A DNA stretch of 32,907 nt from CAMQRS01 sp964370065 (lineage in GTDB: Bacteria > Bacillota_I > Bacilli_A > Erysipelotrichales > Erysipelotrichaceae), in contig CAYJGK010000020.1 of NCBI GenBank assembly GCA_964370065.1, positions 1 to 32,907 on the forward strand, in the 5' to 3' direction. This document shows positions 14,840 through 21,856 of the stretch, one piece after another. The notes below the pieces were generated by a model, which worked only from the letters and a program-made list of their open reading frames with translations, did not search any database and was not told the origin of the DNA. Both the position numbers and the translations under genes were made by a program. Position 1 is the stretch's first letter. Every line of letters starts with the position of its first letter.

Positions 14840-14879
14840 AATCAATGGCTATCAATAACGATAGACATTGATTTTTTTT
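14840..14879 (+). terminator. Terminator of the yceD-rpmF operon
   Basis: A 14-bp stem with one mismatch pairs 14840-14853 with 14860-14873, has a 6-nt loop and is followed by a T8 run. The 3' arm also contains the -35 of the murT promoter. Confidence 0.85.
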
Positions 14880-14890
14880 ATTTGTATAAT
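14862..14890 (+). promoter_or_regulatory. Promoter of murT-gatD overlapping the rpmF terminator
   Basis: TAGACA (14862-14867, five of six consensus bases) and a perfect TATAAT (14885-14890) are exactly 17 bp apart. The -35 lies in the 3' arm of the rpmF terminator stem and the T run forms the spacer. Confidence 0.7.
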
Positions 14891-14916
14891 AGAATAATGA
14901 AAGTGAGAAGTTAATT

Positions 14917-16230
14917 ATGAAAGTAAGAATAGCGTTAGTCATCGGGAAAATAATCAGATTTATTTTGATCCGATTAGGTAGAGGAGGATCTTTGCCTGGT
15001 CGAATCGTTTTACGTATTTGTCCTGACTTTTTAGGATGTATCCAATACCCAGAAGTTGTGGTTATGGTCACGGGAACAAATGGGAAAACAACAACGAGTA
15101 ATATGATTTACGAAGTGCTACAAACCAAATATAAAAAAGTTATTGCCAATCGAAAAGGGGATAACTTAAAAGAAGGAATTACTACTTTAATGATGGCTCA
15201 TACTAGTTTATCCTTACAAGTAAAAGCAGATGCGATTGTCATGGAAGTAGATGAATTAAATGTACCTAGAGTCATCCATGAAGTAGGAGTAACAAACTTT
15301 ATTGTCCATAATTTTTTTAGGGACCAATTAGATCGTGCTGGGGAGATGGAGACGATTGTTTCTAAAATAGAAAAAGCAATTACATCTTACAAAGGAGCAC
15401 TTATTTTAAATGGTGATGATCCCAATGTCGCAAGACTTGGTTATCATCGCAAACCTACTTATTATTATCATGTTGATAAAAATAGTGAAAGCAAATTAAC
15501 AACTAATGAAGCGAGTGAAGGTAAATTTTGTTTTGTGTGCCAAACACCATTACAATATGATTTTTATCAATATTCACATATTGGTGCCTTTCATTGTCCA
15601 AATTGTGATTTTGGACAACATCCACAAAACTATGTAGCGACTCATATCGATTTAAATAAAAGCGAATTCCAATGCATGGGTACCACTATTCATGCTCCAC
15701 AAAATGCGCTATTTTCAATTTATAACTGTATGGCAGTATTAAGTGTAGCAGCATTGCATGAGGTTTCTTTTGTACAAGTTAATACAATATTATCTAAATT
15801 TGAATTGAATGATGGAAGAATGGAACGCTTTCAAATTGGGCGTGATTGTTTATTAAATTTAGTGAAAAACCCAACTGGGGCCAATGAAACAATGAAGTAT
15901 ATTCAAAGAGATCATGCGGATAAAGATGTATTAATTATTTTAAATGATAATGACCAAGATGGGAAAGATGTGTCTTGGATTTGGGATGCACAATTTGAAT
16001 TATTAATGAGTGGAAATGTTAAGCACATTATTTGTAGTGGATTACGTGCATATGATTTAGCTTTACGGTTAAAATACAGTCATTATGAAGGTGAAATCAT
16101 TGTAAAAGAGGATAAAGAAGAAGGGGTGCAATGTTTAAAACAGTTTACGGATCATGCTTATGTGATTGCAACGTATACGGCATTACAACCAACTCGTGCA
16201 ATTTTGAGGAGGAATGAATCATGCAATTAA
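14917..16230 (+). CDS. murT: Lipid II isoglutaminyl synthase, MurT subunit
   Basis: This 437-residue Mur-ligase-family subunit works with GatD to amidate the alpha-carboxyl of D-glutamate in lipid II, giving D-isoglutamine at the cytoplasmic membrane. The sequence shows the P-loop GTNGKTTT (53-60), the central ligase domain with HNFFRDQLDR and LNGDDP, and an inserted zinc ribbon with Cys205, Cys208, Cys227 and Cys230 (CFVC, CPNC), a MurT hallmark. The C-terminal DUF1727 domain carries the DVSWIWD motif starting at Asp351, which belongs to the catalytic centre completed with GatD. Length is normal. It overlaps gatD by 10 bp. A weak GTGAGAAG serves as ribosome binding site. The amidation matters for peptidoglycan cross-linking. 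Confidence 0.93.
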   Translation: MKVRIALVIGKIIRFILIRLGRGGSLPGRIVLRICPDFLGCIQYPEVVVMVTGTNGKTTTSNMIYEVLQTKYKKVIANRKGDNLKEGITTLMMAHTSLSLQVKADAIVMEVDELNVPRVIHEVGVTNFIVHNFFRDQLDRAGEMETIVSKIEKAITSYKGALILNGDDPNVARLGYHRKPTYYYHVDKNSESKLTTNEASEGKFCFVCQTPLQYDFYQYSHIGAFHCPNCDFGQHPQNYVATHIDLNKSEFQCMGTTIHAPQNALFSIYNCMAVLSVAALHEVSFVQVNTILSKFELNDGRMERFQIGRDCLLNLVKNPTGANETMKYIQRDHADKDVLIILNDNDQDGKDVSWIWDAQFELLMSGNVKHIICSGLRAYDLALRLKYSHYEGEIIVKEDKEEGVQCLKQFTDHAYVIATYTALQPTRAILRRNESCN

Positions 16231-16952
16231 ATATATTGTGGATGTATCATGATGTAATGGATTTATATGGTGATAAAGGAAATATCCAAGTATTAAAGAA
16301 ACGTTGCTTAGATCGAGGAATTGAAGTGATAGTTGACACTTGTGCTATGCATGAGAAAAAAGTATTAAAGGAATATGATTTATTGTTTATTGGTGGGGGG
16401 GCCGATAAAGAGCAATCATTGTTATATGAGGATTTGTTAAGTCGTAAACAAGATATTTTAGAAGCCATAGAAAATCAAACATTTATCTTATTGATTTGTG
16501 GTGGATACCAATTTTTTGGTCAATACTACATTGATAATAAAGGGCGTGAAATCAAAGGGTTAGGTTTATTTGATTACTATACTAAAAGTGACCCAAATGT
16601 AGGGCGATGTATTGGAAATATTGCAATACGTGCGATATTAGATGAGCAAGAAGTGATTGTTGTCGGTTTTGAAAACCATGGGGGGCAAACACATGGTGTG
16701 ACAACACCATTTGGACAAGTGTTAAGTGGTCATGGAAATATGTATCAATCAAATAGGGAGGGTTTTTATAATGGACAAGTACTCGCTACTTATATGCATG
16801 GTCCTTTGCTACCTAAAAATCCAGAAGTAGCGGATTTTATTATTCAAAAAGCATTAATGCGACAATATGGGAAAGTGGAACTAGAGCCATTAGATGATAC
16901 ACTAGAAATAGCCGCTAAAAAAGTAATATTAAAACGTTTAAATGTTAGTTAA
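16221..16952 (+). CDS. gatD: Lipid II isoglutaminyl synthase, glutaminase subunit GatD
   Basis: This is a 243-residue class I glutamine amidotransferase of the CobB/CobQ-like group that supplies ammonia to MurT. The nucleophile is Cys93 in LLICGGYQ and the catalytic histidine is His193 in YMHGPLLP; the N-terminal YGDKGN and the FENHGG segment (about 150-154) are typical of GatD. The gene starts inside the 3' end of murT (10-bp overlap) with GAGGAGG upstream, so the subunits are translationally coupled. No clear terminator follows within the 75 bp before the next gene. Confidence 0.92.
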   Translation: MQLNILWMYHDVMDLYGDKGNIQVLKKRCLDRGIEVIVDTCAMHEKKVLKEYDLLFIGGGADKEQSLLYEDLLSRKQDILEAIENQTFILLICGGYQFFGQYYIDNKGREIKGLGLFDYYTKSDPNVGRCIGNIAIRAILDEQEVIVVGFENHGGQTHGVTTPFGQVLSGHGNMYQSNREGFYNGQVLATYMHGPLLPKNPEVADFIIQKALMRQYGKVELEPLDDTLEIAAKKVILKRLNVS

Positions 16953-16993
16953 TACAAATAAATTGTTAAATAAGATAAATTATTAAATTAAAA

Positions 16994-17007
16994 ATAGTGT
17001 ACACTAT
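16994..17007. promoter_or_regulatory. Perfect 14-bp palindrome before the DUF1048 gene, candidate operator
   Basis: ATAGTGT (16994-17000) and ACACTAT (17001-17007) form an uninterrupted palindrome 5 bp before the AGGAGG of the DUF1048 gene. Half of it, ATAGTGTA, recurs in the padR leader at 18095-18102. Surrounding sequence is very AT-rich with no clear -35/-10 pair. PadR or a GntR/YtrA-type protein are candidate binders. Confidence 0.45.
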
Positions 17008-17027
17008 ATATAGGAGGATAGTATTTT

Positions 17028-17663
17028 ATGGATAAGTTTGATAAGTATAAGAATTTAGATAATGATGTGGTAATGAAGCGTTTAGAACAATTACCAGACG
17101 CTTATGGTATCGCAGTAGAAACAATTGTTGATCGTTTAGATAAAGATTGGCAAAATCGTGTTATTTATACAAAGTATGTTGCTTTATTATGTGACATATT
17201 TGAGGAAGCCATACAAAATGGACAAAGTGTAGAAGATGTTTGTGGAAGCGATATTATCGCTTACGCTAAACAATTTCAAGCTAATCATGATTTTAGAGAA
17301 TTAGAAGCTACGGATTTTTCTAAATTAATTAATAAAATATTGTTGTTTAATGTAATTTTTGTAATGAGTTCTTTTATTTTATACACACCAATTACAGAGC
17401 TAATGTATAAACCATTTTCAATGCTATATGTTGGATTCATTGTCATTGGTTTATTTGTATTCATAGCAGGTATCGTATTAAAATATAACTATTTTATGAA
17501 ACAAAAACTACCAACGTCTCATGTGTTTATCACAATGATTATTAATATTGCAGTGTTAGTGTTATCGATTATAACAAGGCAAGGTACAAATTATATTTTA
17601 GTAGGGATTGTTGCTATTTGTTTATACGACTTTATGACAATTAATAAAAAGGCTAAAGCTTAG
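17028..17663 (+). CDS. DUF1048-like N-terminus with four-helix membrane domain
   Basis: This 211-residue protein has a charged N-terminal half (about 1-105), LPDAYGIAVETIVDRL followed by LLCDIFEEAIQNGQSVEDVCGSDIIAYAKQF, which resembles the helical DUF1048 fold. The C-terminal half has four hydrophobic segments (about 105-125, 130-152, 163-180, 187-203), so it is an inner-membrane protein with a cytoplasmic head. DUF1048 genes are often found beside PadR regulators, and a padR gene lies about 450 bp downstream. AGGAGG precedes the ATG, and the next gene starts 2 bp after its stop. Function is unknown. DUF1048 assignment is from memory of the family pattern. Confidence 0.7.
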   Translation: MDKFDKYKNLDNDVVMKRLEQLPDAYGIAVETIVDRLDKDWQNRVIYTKYVALLCDIFEEAIQNGQSVEDVCGSDIIAYAKQFQANHDFRELEATDFSKLINKILLFNVIFVMSSFILYTPITELMYKPFSMLYVGFIVIGLFVFIAGIVLKYNYFMKQKLPTSHVFITMIINIAVLVLSIITRQGTNYILVGIVAICLYDFMTINKKAKA

Positions 17664-17665
17664 TC

Positions 17666-18009
17666 ATGAAGCAAAAAATCAATGATTTGTATCAAGCATT
17701 GCAAAGTTTACCATACCATATTAGAATTATAATTTTCGCAATTATTTTATTTGTAGTATTAGCTGATTTCATCATATTTATGTTCCAATCAGTTATCAGT
17801 ATAGTAATAAGTGTCTTAGTACTTATTGCATTCCTATACGTTTTACNNNNNNNNNNNNNNNNNNNNNNNNNNNNNNNNNNNNNNNNNNNNNNNNNNNNNN
17901 NNNNNNNNNNNNNNNNNNNNNNNNNNNNNNNNNNNNNNNNNNNNNNGTTATCAGTATAGTAATAAGTGTCTTAGTACTTATTGCATTCCTATACGTTTTA
18001 CGTAAGTAA
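17666..18009 (+). CDS. Small 62-residue membrane protein, split by an assembly gap
   Basis: The frame from ATG 17666 gives 60 residues before a 100-N gap: a polar N-terminus (KQKINDLYQALQSLPYHI) and two hydrophobic segments (about 20-38 and 41-60). The 55 bp after the gap repeat the 55 bp before it exactly. If the duplicate is merged, the sequence continues CGT AAG TAA, ending the protein as ...YVLRK at 62 residues; the terminator starts at that stop. The start is 2 bp after the DUF1048 gene stop, so the pair is probably co-translated. The function is unknown; the partner is likely the DUF1048 membrane protein. Confidence 0.65.
17792..18001. repeat. Identical 55-bp sequences flanking a 100-N gap
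   Basis: 17792-17846 and 17947-18001 are identical, and between them are exactly 100 Ns (17847-17946), the conventional placeholder for a gap of unknown size. Because the repeat abuts the gap on both sides, the simplest reading is that two contigs sharing a terminal 55-bp overlap were placed next to each other without being merged. A true tandem duplication or an insertion between direct repeats is not excluded. Confidence 0.85.
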
Positions 18010-18034
18010 AAAAGCCGCTTTTGCGGTTTTTTTA
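18008..18034 (+). terminator. Terminator after the small membrane protein gene
   Basis: AAAAAAGCCGC (18008-18018) pairs with GCGGTTTTTTT (18023-18033) through an 11-bp stem with one G-T pair and a TTTT loop, ending in a T run. It overlaps the stop codon of the small membrane gene. Confidence 0.8.
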
Positions 18035-18058
18035 CTAATCTAAAGTATGTTTGTTAAT

Positions 18059-18102
18059 ATACCTTGACAGACGAGGTATTATGATATAAGATATATAGTG
18101 TA
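18059..18102 (+). promoter_or_regulatory. padR promoter and candidate operators
   Basis: A perfect -35 TTGACA is at 18064-18069. The -10 is ambiguous in AT-rich sequence (TATAAG at 18085-18090, 15 bp away, or AAGATA at 18088-18093). ATACCT (18059-18064) and AGGTAT (18074-18079) form an inverted repeat around the -35. The half-site ATAGTGTA at 18095-18102 repeats part of the palindrome upstream of the DUF1048 gene. The layout suggests autoregulation by PadR. Confidence 0.5.
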
Positions 18103-18119
18103 AATGAAAGGAGAAATCA

Positions 18120-18470
18120 GTGTTAAACAAAACAGATATTGTGCGTGGATACATAGATACAATCATCTTGTCACGTCTAGAACAAAAGGATGTGTATGGA
18201 TATGAGATTATTAAAGAAGTACTTACTCTCTCCAATCATCAATTTGAAATTAAAGAAGCTACTTTATATTCAGCATTTAGACGATTAGAAGCGGATGGCC
18301 TAATTGTTGCTTATTGGGGAGATGAGAATGTTGGCGCAAGAAGAAAATATTATTCTTTATTAGATAAAGGAAAAGAAGTATTAAATGAAAATAAAAAAGA
18401 TTGGGAACACATTAGAAACATTTTAAATATTCTAATATTAAATGGAGGAAAACATGAACAAGAAAATTAA
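18120..18470 (+). CDS. PadR-family transcriptional regulator
   Basis: This 116-residue regulator is of the short PadR subfamily 2, binding DNA through a winged helix. Family blocks are GYIDTIILSRLEQKDVYGYEI near the start, EATLYSAFRRLEADGLIVAYW (recognition helix and turn) and GARRKYYSLLDKGKEVL (the wing). The C-terminus holds a short dimerisation helix. The GTG start at 18120 has GGAG 6 nt upstream; no ATG is better placed. The gene overlaps the next one by 17 bp, so it is translationally coupled to the DUF1700-like gene. PadR regulators in such cassettes usually repress their own operon in response to envelope stress or toxic compounds. Confidence 0.88.
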   Translation: MLNKTDIVRGYIDTIILSRLEQKDVYGYEIIKEVLTLSNHQFEIKEATLYSAFRRLEADGLIVAYWGDENVGARRKYYSLLDKGKEVLNENKKDWEHIRNILNILILNGGKHEQEN

Positions 18471-19077
18471 AAACTATGTCGATGTATTATTTAGTGATAT
18501 TCCAAAAACGATACAATCAATTGAATTAAAAGAAGAGTTATTATCAAACATGAATGCATCAATGGAAGATTATTTATCACAAGGGGTCAGTGAAAATCAA
18601 GCTTATAGTAATGTGATTGCTAATTTAGGAGATATTGATGACTTGTTAAATCAATTACCCAAAAGAGACGCTAAACAAGAATTTATTGAGAAAACAGATC
18701 AGGATAAAAAAAATATACTCTTTATGATAGCTGGAATATTTATGATTTTATTAGGAACAGGATCTTTTGTATTAATAGAAGAAAGTTTTGATGAAGGGAT
18801 CGCTATATTAGTGTTCTTTATTTTTATAGGGTTGGGAGCTGGGTTATTAATTTATGCGAATCAATCAAAAATTAAAACAGTTACCTTTGAAGAAGACAAA
18901 AATAAAAATAAAAATAAATTTAAATTGGCAGAAGATTTATCATGGGCTGTTGCTACATTAACTTTTTTTATTGCAGGATTTGCTTTTGGTCAATGGGGAA
19001 AAGCTTGGATTATATTTCCATTAGTAGGAATTAGTATTTCAATTGTGAAAACAATACTACAATTAAAAGAGAGTTAA
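18454..19077 (+). CDS. DUF1700-like membrane protein (permease prefix domain)
   Basis: This 207-residue protein has the N-terminal helical prefix typical of DUF1700/permease-prefix proteins (about 1-75: IKNYVDVLFSDIPKTIQSIELKEELLSNMN, then ENQAYSNVIANLGDIDDLL). Four hydrophobic segments follow (about 84-104, 108-128, 155-173, 178-196), so it sits in the cytoplasmic membrane. The ATG at 18454 follows GGAGG and lies inside the end of padR; a slightly longer frame starting inside the Shine-Dalgarno region is rejected. It stands between padR and a DUF4097 gene, a three-gene arrangement common in Bacillota. The molecular function is not established; a role in sensing or envelope maintenance is inferred. 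Confidence 0.78.
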   Translation: MNKKIKNYVDVLFSDIPKTIQSIELKEELLSNMNASMEDYLSQGVSENQAYSNVIANLGDIDDLLNQLPKRDAKQEFIEKTDQDKKNILFMIAGIFMILLGTGSFVLIEESFDEGIAILVFFIFIGLGAGLLIYANQSKIKTVTFEEDKNKNKNKFKLAEDLSWAVATLTFFIAGFAFGQWGKAWIIFPLVGISISIVKTILQLKES

Positions 19078-19078
19078 A

Positions 19079-19786
19079 ATGAAAAAAGTACTTTTAATCT
19101 TAAAATTAATATTACTAATTATTTTATTTGGATGTATTGTTTCCCTCCCATTTAATGAATTTAGTTTTAGAATTAATTTAAATAAGAACGATTATTCAAC
19201 TTATACACAAGTTGTAGAACACGCAATAGTAAGTGATTCCATGCATATTGAAGAAATCGATTTATCATTAATAAGTGGAAATATAAATATTAAACAATCA
19301 ACGGATCAAGAAATTGGTATTACTTATGAAACGAATCATGATTTGCCACTCTATTATAAAGTAGTGAATCAAAAATTAATCATTTCCTCAGATCAAAACG
19401 GACTTGATATCTTACATAGTAGTCAAGATGGAGATGTGACGATCTCAATACCAAATTATCTAAATTTAGAATATAAAATTAACACAGTTAGCAGCGAGGT
19501 TGAAGTAAACGTACAGGCAGAAGAAATAGATATTAATATCGTATCAGGAGATATCCATTTGACAAATCAAATAGAAGATGTACAGGTGAATAGTGTTTCA
19601 GGTAACTTATACATTAAGGGTTTCACAAATGGTGAAATAGAATTAGATAGTGTAAGTGGAAATTTATATTTTCAAGGCGACTCATTTGAAATTGATTTTA
19701 AAAATGCATCTAATAGCTATGAAAAAAAAGAGGCTAATGGCGATGTCAAAATTGATTTTACTAGCGTAAGTGGTCAATTTAATTAA
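19079..19786 (+). CDS. DUF4097 beta-strand-repeat membrane-anchored protein
   Basis: This 235-residue protein has an N-terminal hydrophobic anchor (about 4-26, no perfect lipobox) followed by an extracytoplasmic domain of short repeated beta strands: SLISGNINIKQS, NTVSSEVEVNV, NIVSGDIHLTN, NSVSGNLYIKG and DSVSGNLYFQG. The recurring VSG-x-[IL] pattern forms the parallel beta-helix typical of DUF4097/adhesin-like proteins. The gene starts 1 bp after the DUF1700-like gene and completes the padR cassette. A bidirectional terminator overlaps its stop codon. Function is unknown; partner proteins are probably the two genes upstream. Confidence 0.8.
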   Translation: MKKVLLILKLILLIILFGCIVSLPFNEFSFRINLNKNDYSTYTQVVEHAIVSDSMHIEEIDLSLISGNINIKQSTDQEIGITYETNHDLPLYYKVVNQKLIISSDQNGLDILHSSQDGDVTISIPNYLNLEYKINTVSSEVEVNVQAEEIDINIVSGDIHLTNQIEDVQVNSVSGNLYIKGFTNGEIELDSVSGNLYFQGDSFEIDFKNASNSYEKKEANGDVKIDFTSVSGQFN

Positions 19787-19820
19787 AAAGTGTGAGCTAA
19801 TAAATGTAGCTCACACTTTT
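19786..19820. terminator. Bidirectional terminator after the padR cassette
   Basis: A 14-bp perfect stem AAAAGTGTGAGCTA/TAGCTCACACTTTT (19786-19799 with 19807-19820) has a 7-nt loop. It serves the padR operon from the left and the YcxB-like pseudogene from the right. Confidence 0.85.
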
Positions 19821-20282
19821 ATTTCAATTTTGATTGTAGAAACTGTATACAAGAGGCAGCATCACCATTTTAGAAACCACCTTTTTAATGAGATAGCTTG
19901 TAAATTAGGAAATAGGATAATAATAAAGTGCTTAGAGGTGAAGATGCGTTCTATTTCATTGCATTTGAATATTTGCTGTGTTTGTCCATTTGTAATCGTT
20001 ATTTTATTGTTTAGCTCTATTGTAATCATCATGGGGCTGACTTGTTTAGTTAGCATTGCATATTCGTTTATAATCATTTTTTTAAAATAACGAATAGGAT
20101 GAATAGAAATAATGGGGCGACTAATAACAATACAAAATATTCTTGTGTACTAATAAATGCGATTAGTGATAAGATAAAAATCACTGCGTGGTAAATAAAC
20201 TGTAATTAAATTGTTTATTAAACCAGGTATTGATTATTTCTTGACTAGCAACTTGGTTATATTCAGAAGTATGAATTATCAT
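19819..20282 (-). pseudogene. YcxB-like membrane protein, frameshifted
   Basis: On the minus strand a good start (ATG 20282, AAAGGAGA upstream) opens a frame that stops after 33 codons at CAG TGA. A second frame then gives QFIYHAVIFILSLIAF and a second helix (YFVLLLVAPLFLFILFVILKK), two membrane segments. A slip at a run of seven A bases near 20081 leads to the third segment, with KITITNGQTQQIFKCNEIER then SKHFIIILFPNLQAISLKRWFLK. Another shift near 19868 restores the natural end NGDAASCIQFLQSKLK before a TAA at 19819-19821. Joined, the three frames give about 154 residues with the order of a YcxB-like protein: short N-terminus, two helices, then a soluble C-terminal domain. Three separate frameshifts argue for decay rather than one sequencing error. 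Confidence 0.65.
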
Positions 20283-20297
20283 ATTCTCCTTTAAAAT

Positions 20298-20621
20298 TCA
20301 TTTCAATACCCTTTTTATTGCTTCTAAAGGTAAAGTTCGTTTGTATGTAATATTAACGCATTTTTTTAATACGCGTACATAAGATGTGTGTACTCCAACA
20401 ATGGAAGCTGCTTGGCTATGATTAAAATAAATACTTACATAATGTTTGCGGCAACCTACACCTAATACGATATCGTTTTTACGCCAAGTTAATGTATGCG
20501 ATTGCTGAGTGTGGTTTTCATCAAATTGCACACCTTCGATACTTGCAATATAATCTAGTAAAGGTCGCAATAATTTTTGTGTAGTGATACTTGTCTGTTG
20601 TAAATAATCTAAGGCTTGCAT
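20298..20621 (-). CDS. DUF1801-like protein (YdhG family), divergent
   Basis: This is a 107-residue soluble protein. The C-terminal VRVLKKCVNITYKRTLPLEAIKRVL block resembles the end of DUF1801 proteins, and the middle (HTLTWRKNDIVLGVGCRKHYVSIYF) fits the strand that usually reads as a glycine-rich 'y..f..k.hi.ly' segment. The N-terminus lacks the common YGMP motif, so the assignment is tentative. The start codon overlaps the methyltransferase stop by 13 bp, so translation is coupled. It lies 15 bp upstream of the YcxB-like pseudogene. The fold family has been linked to iron binding (frataxin-like) in some members, but that is not claimed here. Confidence 0.5.
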   Translation of the reverse strand: MQALDYLQQTSITTQKLLRPLLDYIASIEGVQFDENHTQQSHTLTWRKNDIVLGVGCRKHYVSIYFNHSQAASIVGVHTSYVRVLKKCVNITYKRTLPLEAIKRVLK

Positions 20622-21301
20622 TTTTTAATCCTCACACTCATAATTATAGGTGTTTTTTCATCTTTAAATGGCGTTTCTACAAATCGATCTAAGACAAAAT
20701 GACAAGCAAATATAACTTGAAATAAACTAGTTAAGCTACGATGATAATAGTTTTGTAAGCTAGGTTGTCCACTAATTGCTTCTCCAAAATAAATGCAATT
20801 TGTAAAATAATCTTCATTTGGATAGGTAAAACAGGGGTGATGCATAGTGAATACAAAATAGCCATTATCTTCTAATAATTCATATGCGCTCTTAAGTAGA
20901 GGTGTGATTTGTGAGAGGTCCATGACTACCATATTTGATACAATTTTTGTAAATTTTTTAGAGGTTCCTAGTGCAAGTAAATCCTTCTTATTGGTAGCAT
21001 CACATACTTGAAAATCAATGTATTCTAAATACTTATTTCTTCTTTGTTTGGCTAACGCAATCATTTTTTCACTATAATCAATAGCAGTAACAAAAATTTT
21101 TTGTTTTGCTAAACGGGAAGCAAAGTTTCCGTTTCCACAACCTATCTCTAAAATATGATCTTGTTCATTCAATTCTAAAAAAGATAGCGTGGCTGGAATG
21201 ACTAAATCATTATGAAAAGAATTTGAATCATCTCCCATGTGTGTATCCCAAAATTGTGCATTGACTTCCCAAGCTTGTTTTCCATTGTCTGAAAAATCCA
21301 T
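20609..21301 (-). CDS. Class I SAM-dependent methyltransferase
   Basis: This 230-residue enzyme has the Rossmann-fold methyltransferase core. Motif I is LEIGCGNGNFASRL (51-64), followed by FVTAIDYSEKMIALAKQR (motif II, binding the ribose of S-adenosylmethionine), then VSNMVVMDLSQITPLLKSAYELLEDNGYFVFTMHHPCF (motifs IV to VI). This layout is Methyltransferase_11/25-like; the acceptor substrate is unknown. The ATG at 21301 has AAGGAGG 5 nt upstream; a longer frame is not supported. A terminator hairpin separates it from the nitroreductase gene upstream on the same strand. The DUF1801-like gene overlaps its 3' end. Confidence 0.85.
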   Translation of the reverse strand: MDFSDNGKQAWEVNAQFWDTHMGDDSNSFHNDLVIPATLSFLELNEQDHILEIGCGNGNFASRLAKQKIFVTAIDYSEKMIALAKQRRNKYLEYIDFQVCDATNKKDLLALGTSKKFTKIVSNMVVMDLSQITPLLKSAYELLEDNGYFVFTMHHPCFTYPNEDYFTNCIYFGEAISGQPSLQNYYHRSLTSLFQVIFACHFVLDRFVETPFKDEKTPIIMSVRIKKCKP

Positions 21302-21313
21302 AGTGACCTCCTT

Positions 21314-21336
21314 AAAAAAACTCACATAAGTGAGTT
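21314..21336 (-). terminator. Terminator after the second nitroreductase gene
   Basis: AACTCAC and GTGAGTT (21319-21325 with 21330-21336) form a 7-bp stem with a 4-nt loop. The run of A bases at 21314-21320 reads as a U tract on the minus strand. It lies between the nitroreductase stop and the methyltransferase start. Confidence 0.75.
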
Positions 21337-21847
21337 AAAATTGATTGTGATGAATAATATCACTGATTTCTCTTCTTGGCCTAGCTTTAGGTGCTTCATT
21401 TGGATATCCAATGGGTAGTAATCCAACAACTCTTAGCTCAGCGGGGATACCCAGTAAAGTTTTAATTTCTTCTTCGGCAAAGATGCCTACCCAACAAGAG
21501 CCTAACCCTAAGTTTGTAGCAGCAATCGTCGCATGGGTAATGGCAATTGCTGTATCACTCATATAGTATGGTTTTTCATTACGATTTCCACTACGTGCGG
21601 GATCGGCACAAAAAATTAATAATTGAGAGGCATCATGATAAGCACTTTCACTTGGATTGTAGCGTGCTAGCGCTCCTACTTTAGCGATTGTTTCACTATT
21701 ATCAATATGGATCACTTCCCAACATTGTTTGTTTTTCCAAGAGGGCGAGACCTGAATCGCTTTAAAAATTTCATTCATCTTTTCTTGTTCCACTACTTGT
21801 TTAGTAAACTGTCTAATACTTCTTCTTTCTAAAATTGCTTGCATCAT
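21335..21847 (-). CDS. Nitroreductase-family FMN flavoprotein (second copy)
   Basis: This is a 170-residue short nitroreductase. RRSIRQFTKQVV and SPSWKNKQCWEVI are the FMN-binding segments, followed by MSDTAIAITHATIAATNLGLGSCWVG and VVGLLPIGYPNEAPKARPRR. It belongs to the same broad family as the protein at 11420-11923 but the active-site segment differs (SWKNKQCW against SAANQQAW), so the two probably have different substrates. AGGAGG sits 5 nt before the ATG, and a second ATG directly follows. The lipid kinase gene is only 9 bp upstream on the same strand, so they are co-transcribed; a terminator lies after it. Confidence 0.85.
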   Translation of the reverse strand: MMQAILERRSIRQFTKQVVEQEKMNEIFKAIQVSPSWKNKQCWEVIHIDNSETIAKVGALARYNPSESAYHDASQLLIFCADPARSGNRNEKPYYMSDTAIAITHATIAATNLGLGSCWVGIFAEEEIKTLLGIPAELRVVGLLPIGYPNEAPKARPRREISDIIHHNQF

Positions 21848-21856
21848 TTATTCCTC

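Noticed and set aside
17847..17946. A long ORF running through the N stretch (97 codons)
   Set aside because: The frame is an artefact of the arbitrary 100-N length; joining the duplicated 55-bp ends gives a 62-residue protein that ends at the terminator.
19770..20090. A 106-codon open frame on the plus strand
   Set aside because: It begins within the DUF4097 coding end and terminator, has no ribosome binding site and lies antisense to the YcxB-like pseudogene, whose three frames explain the region better.
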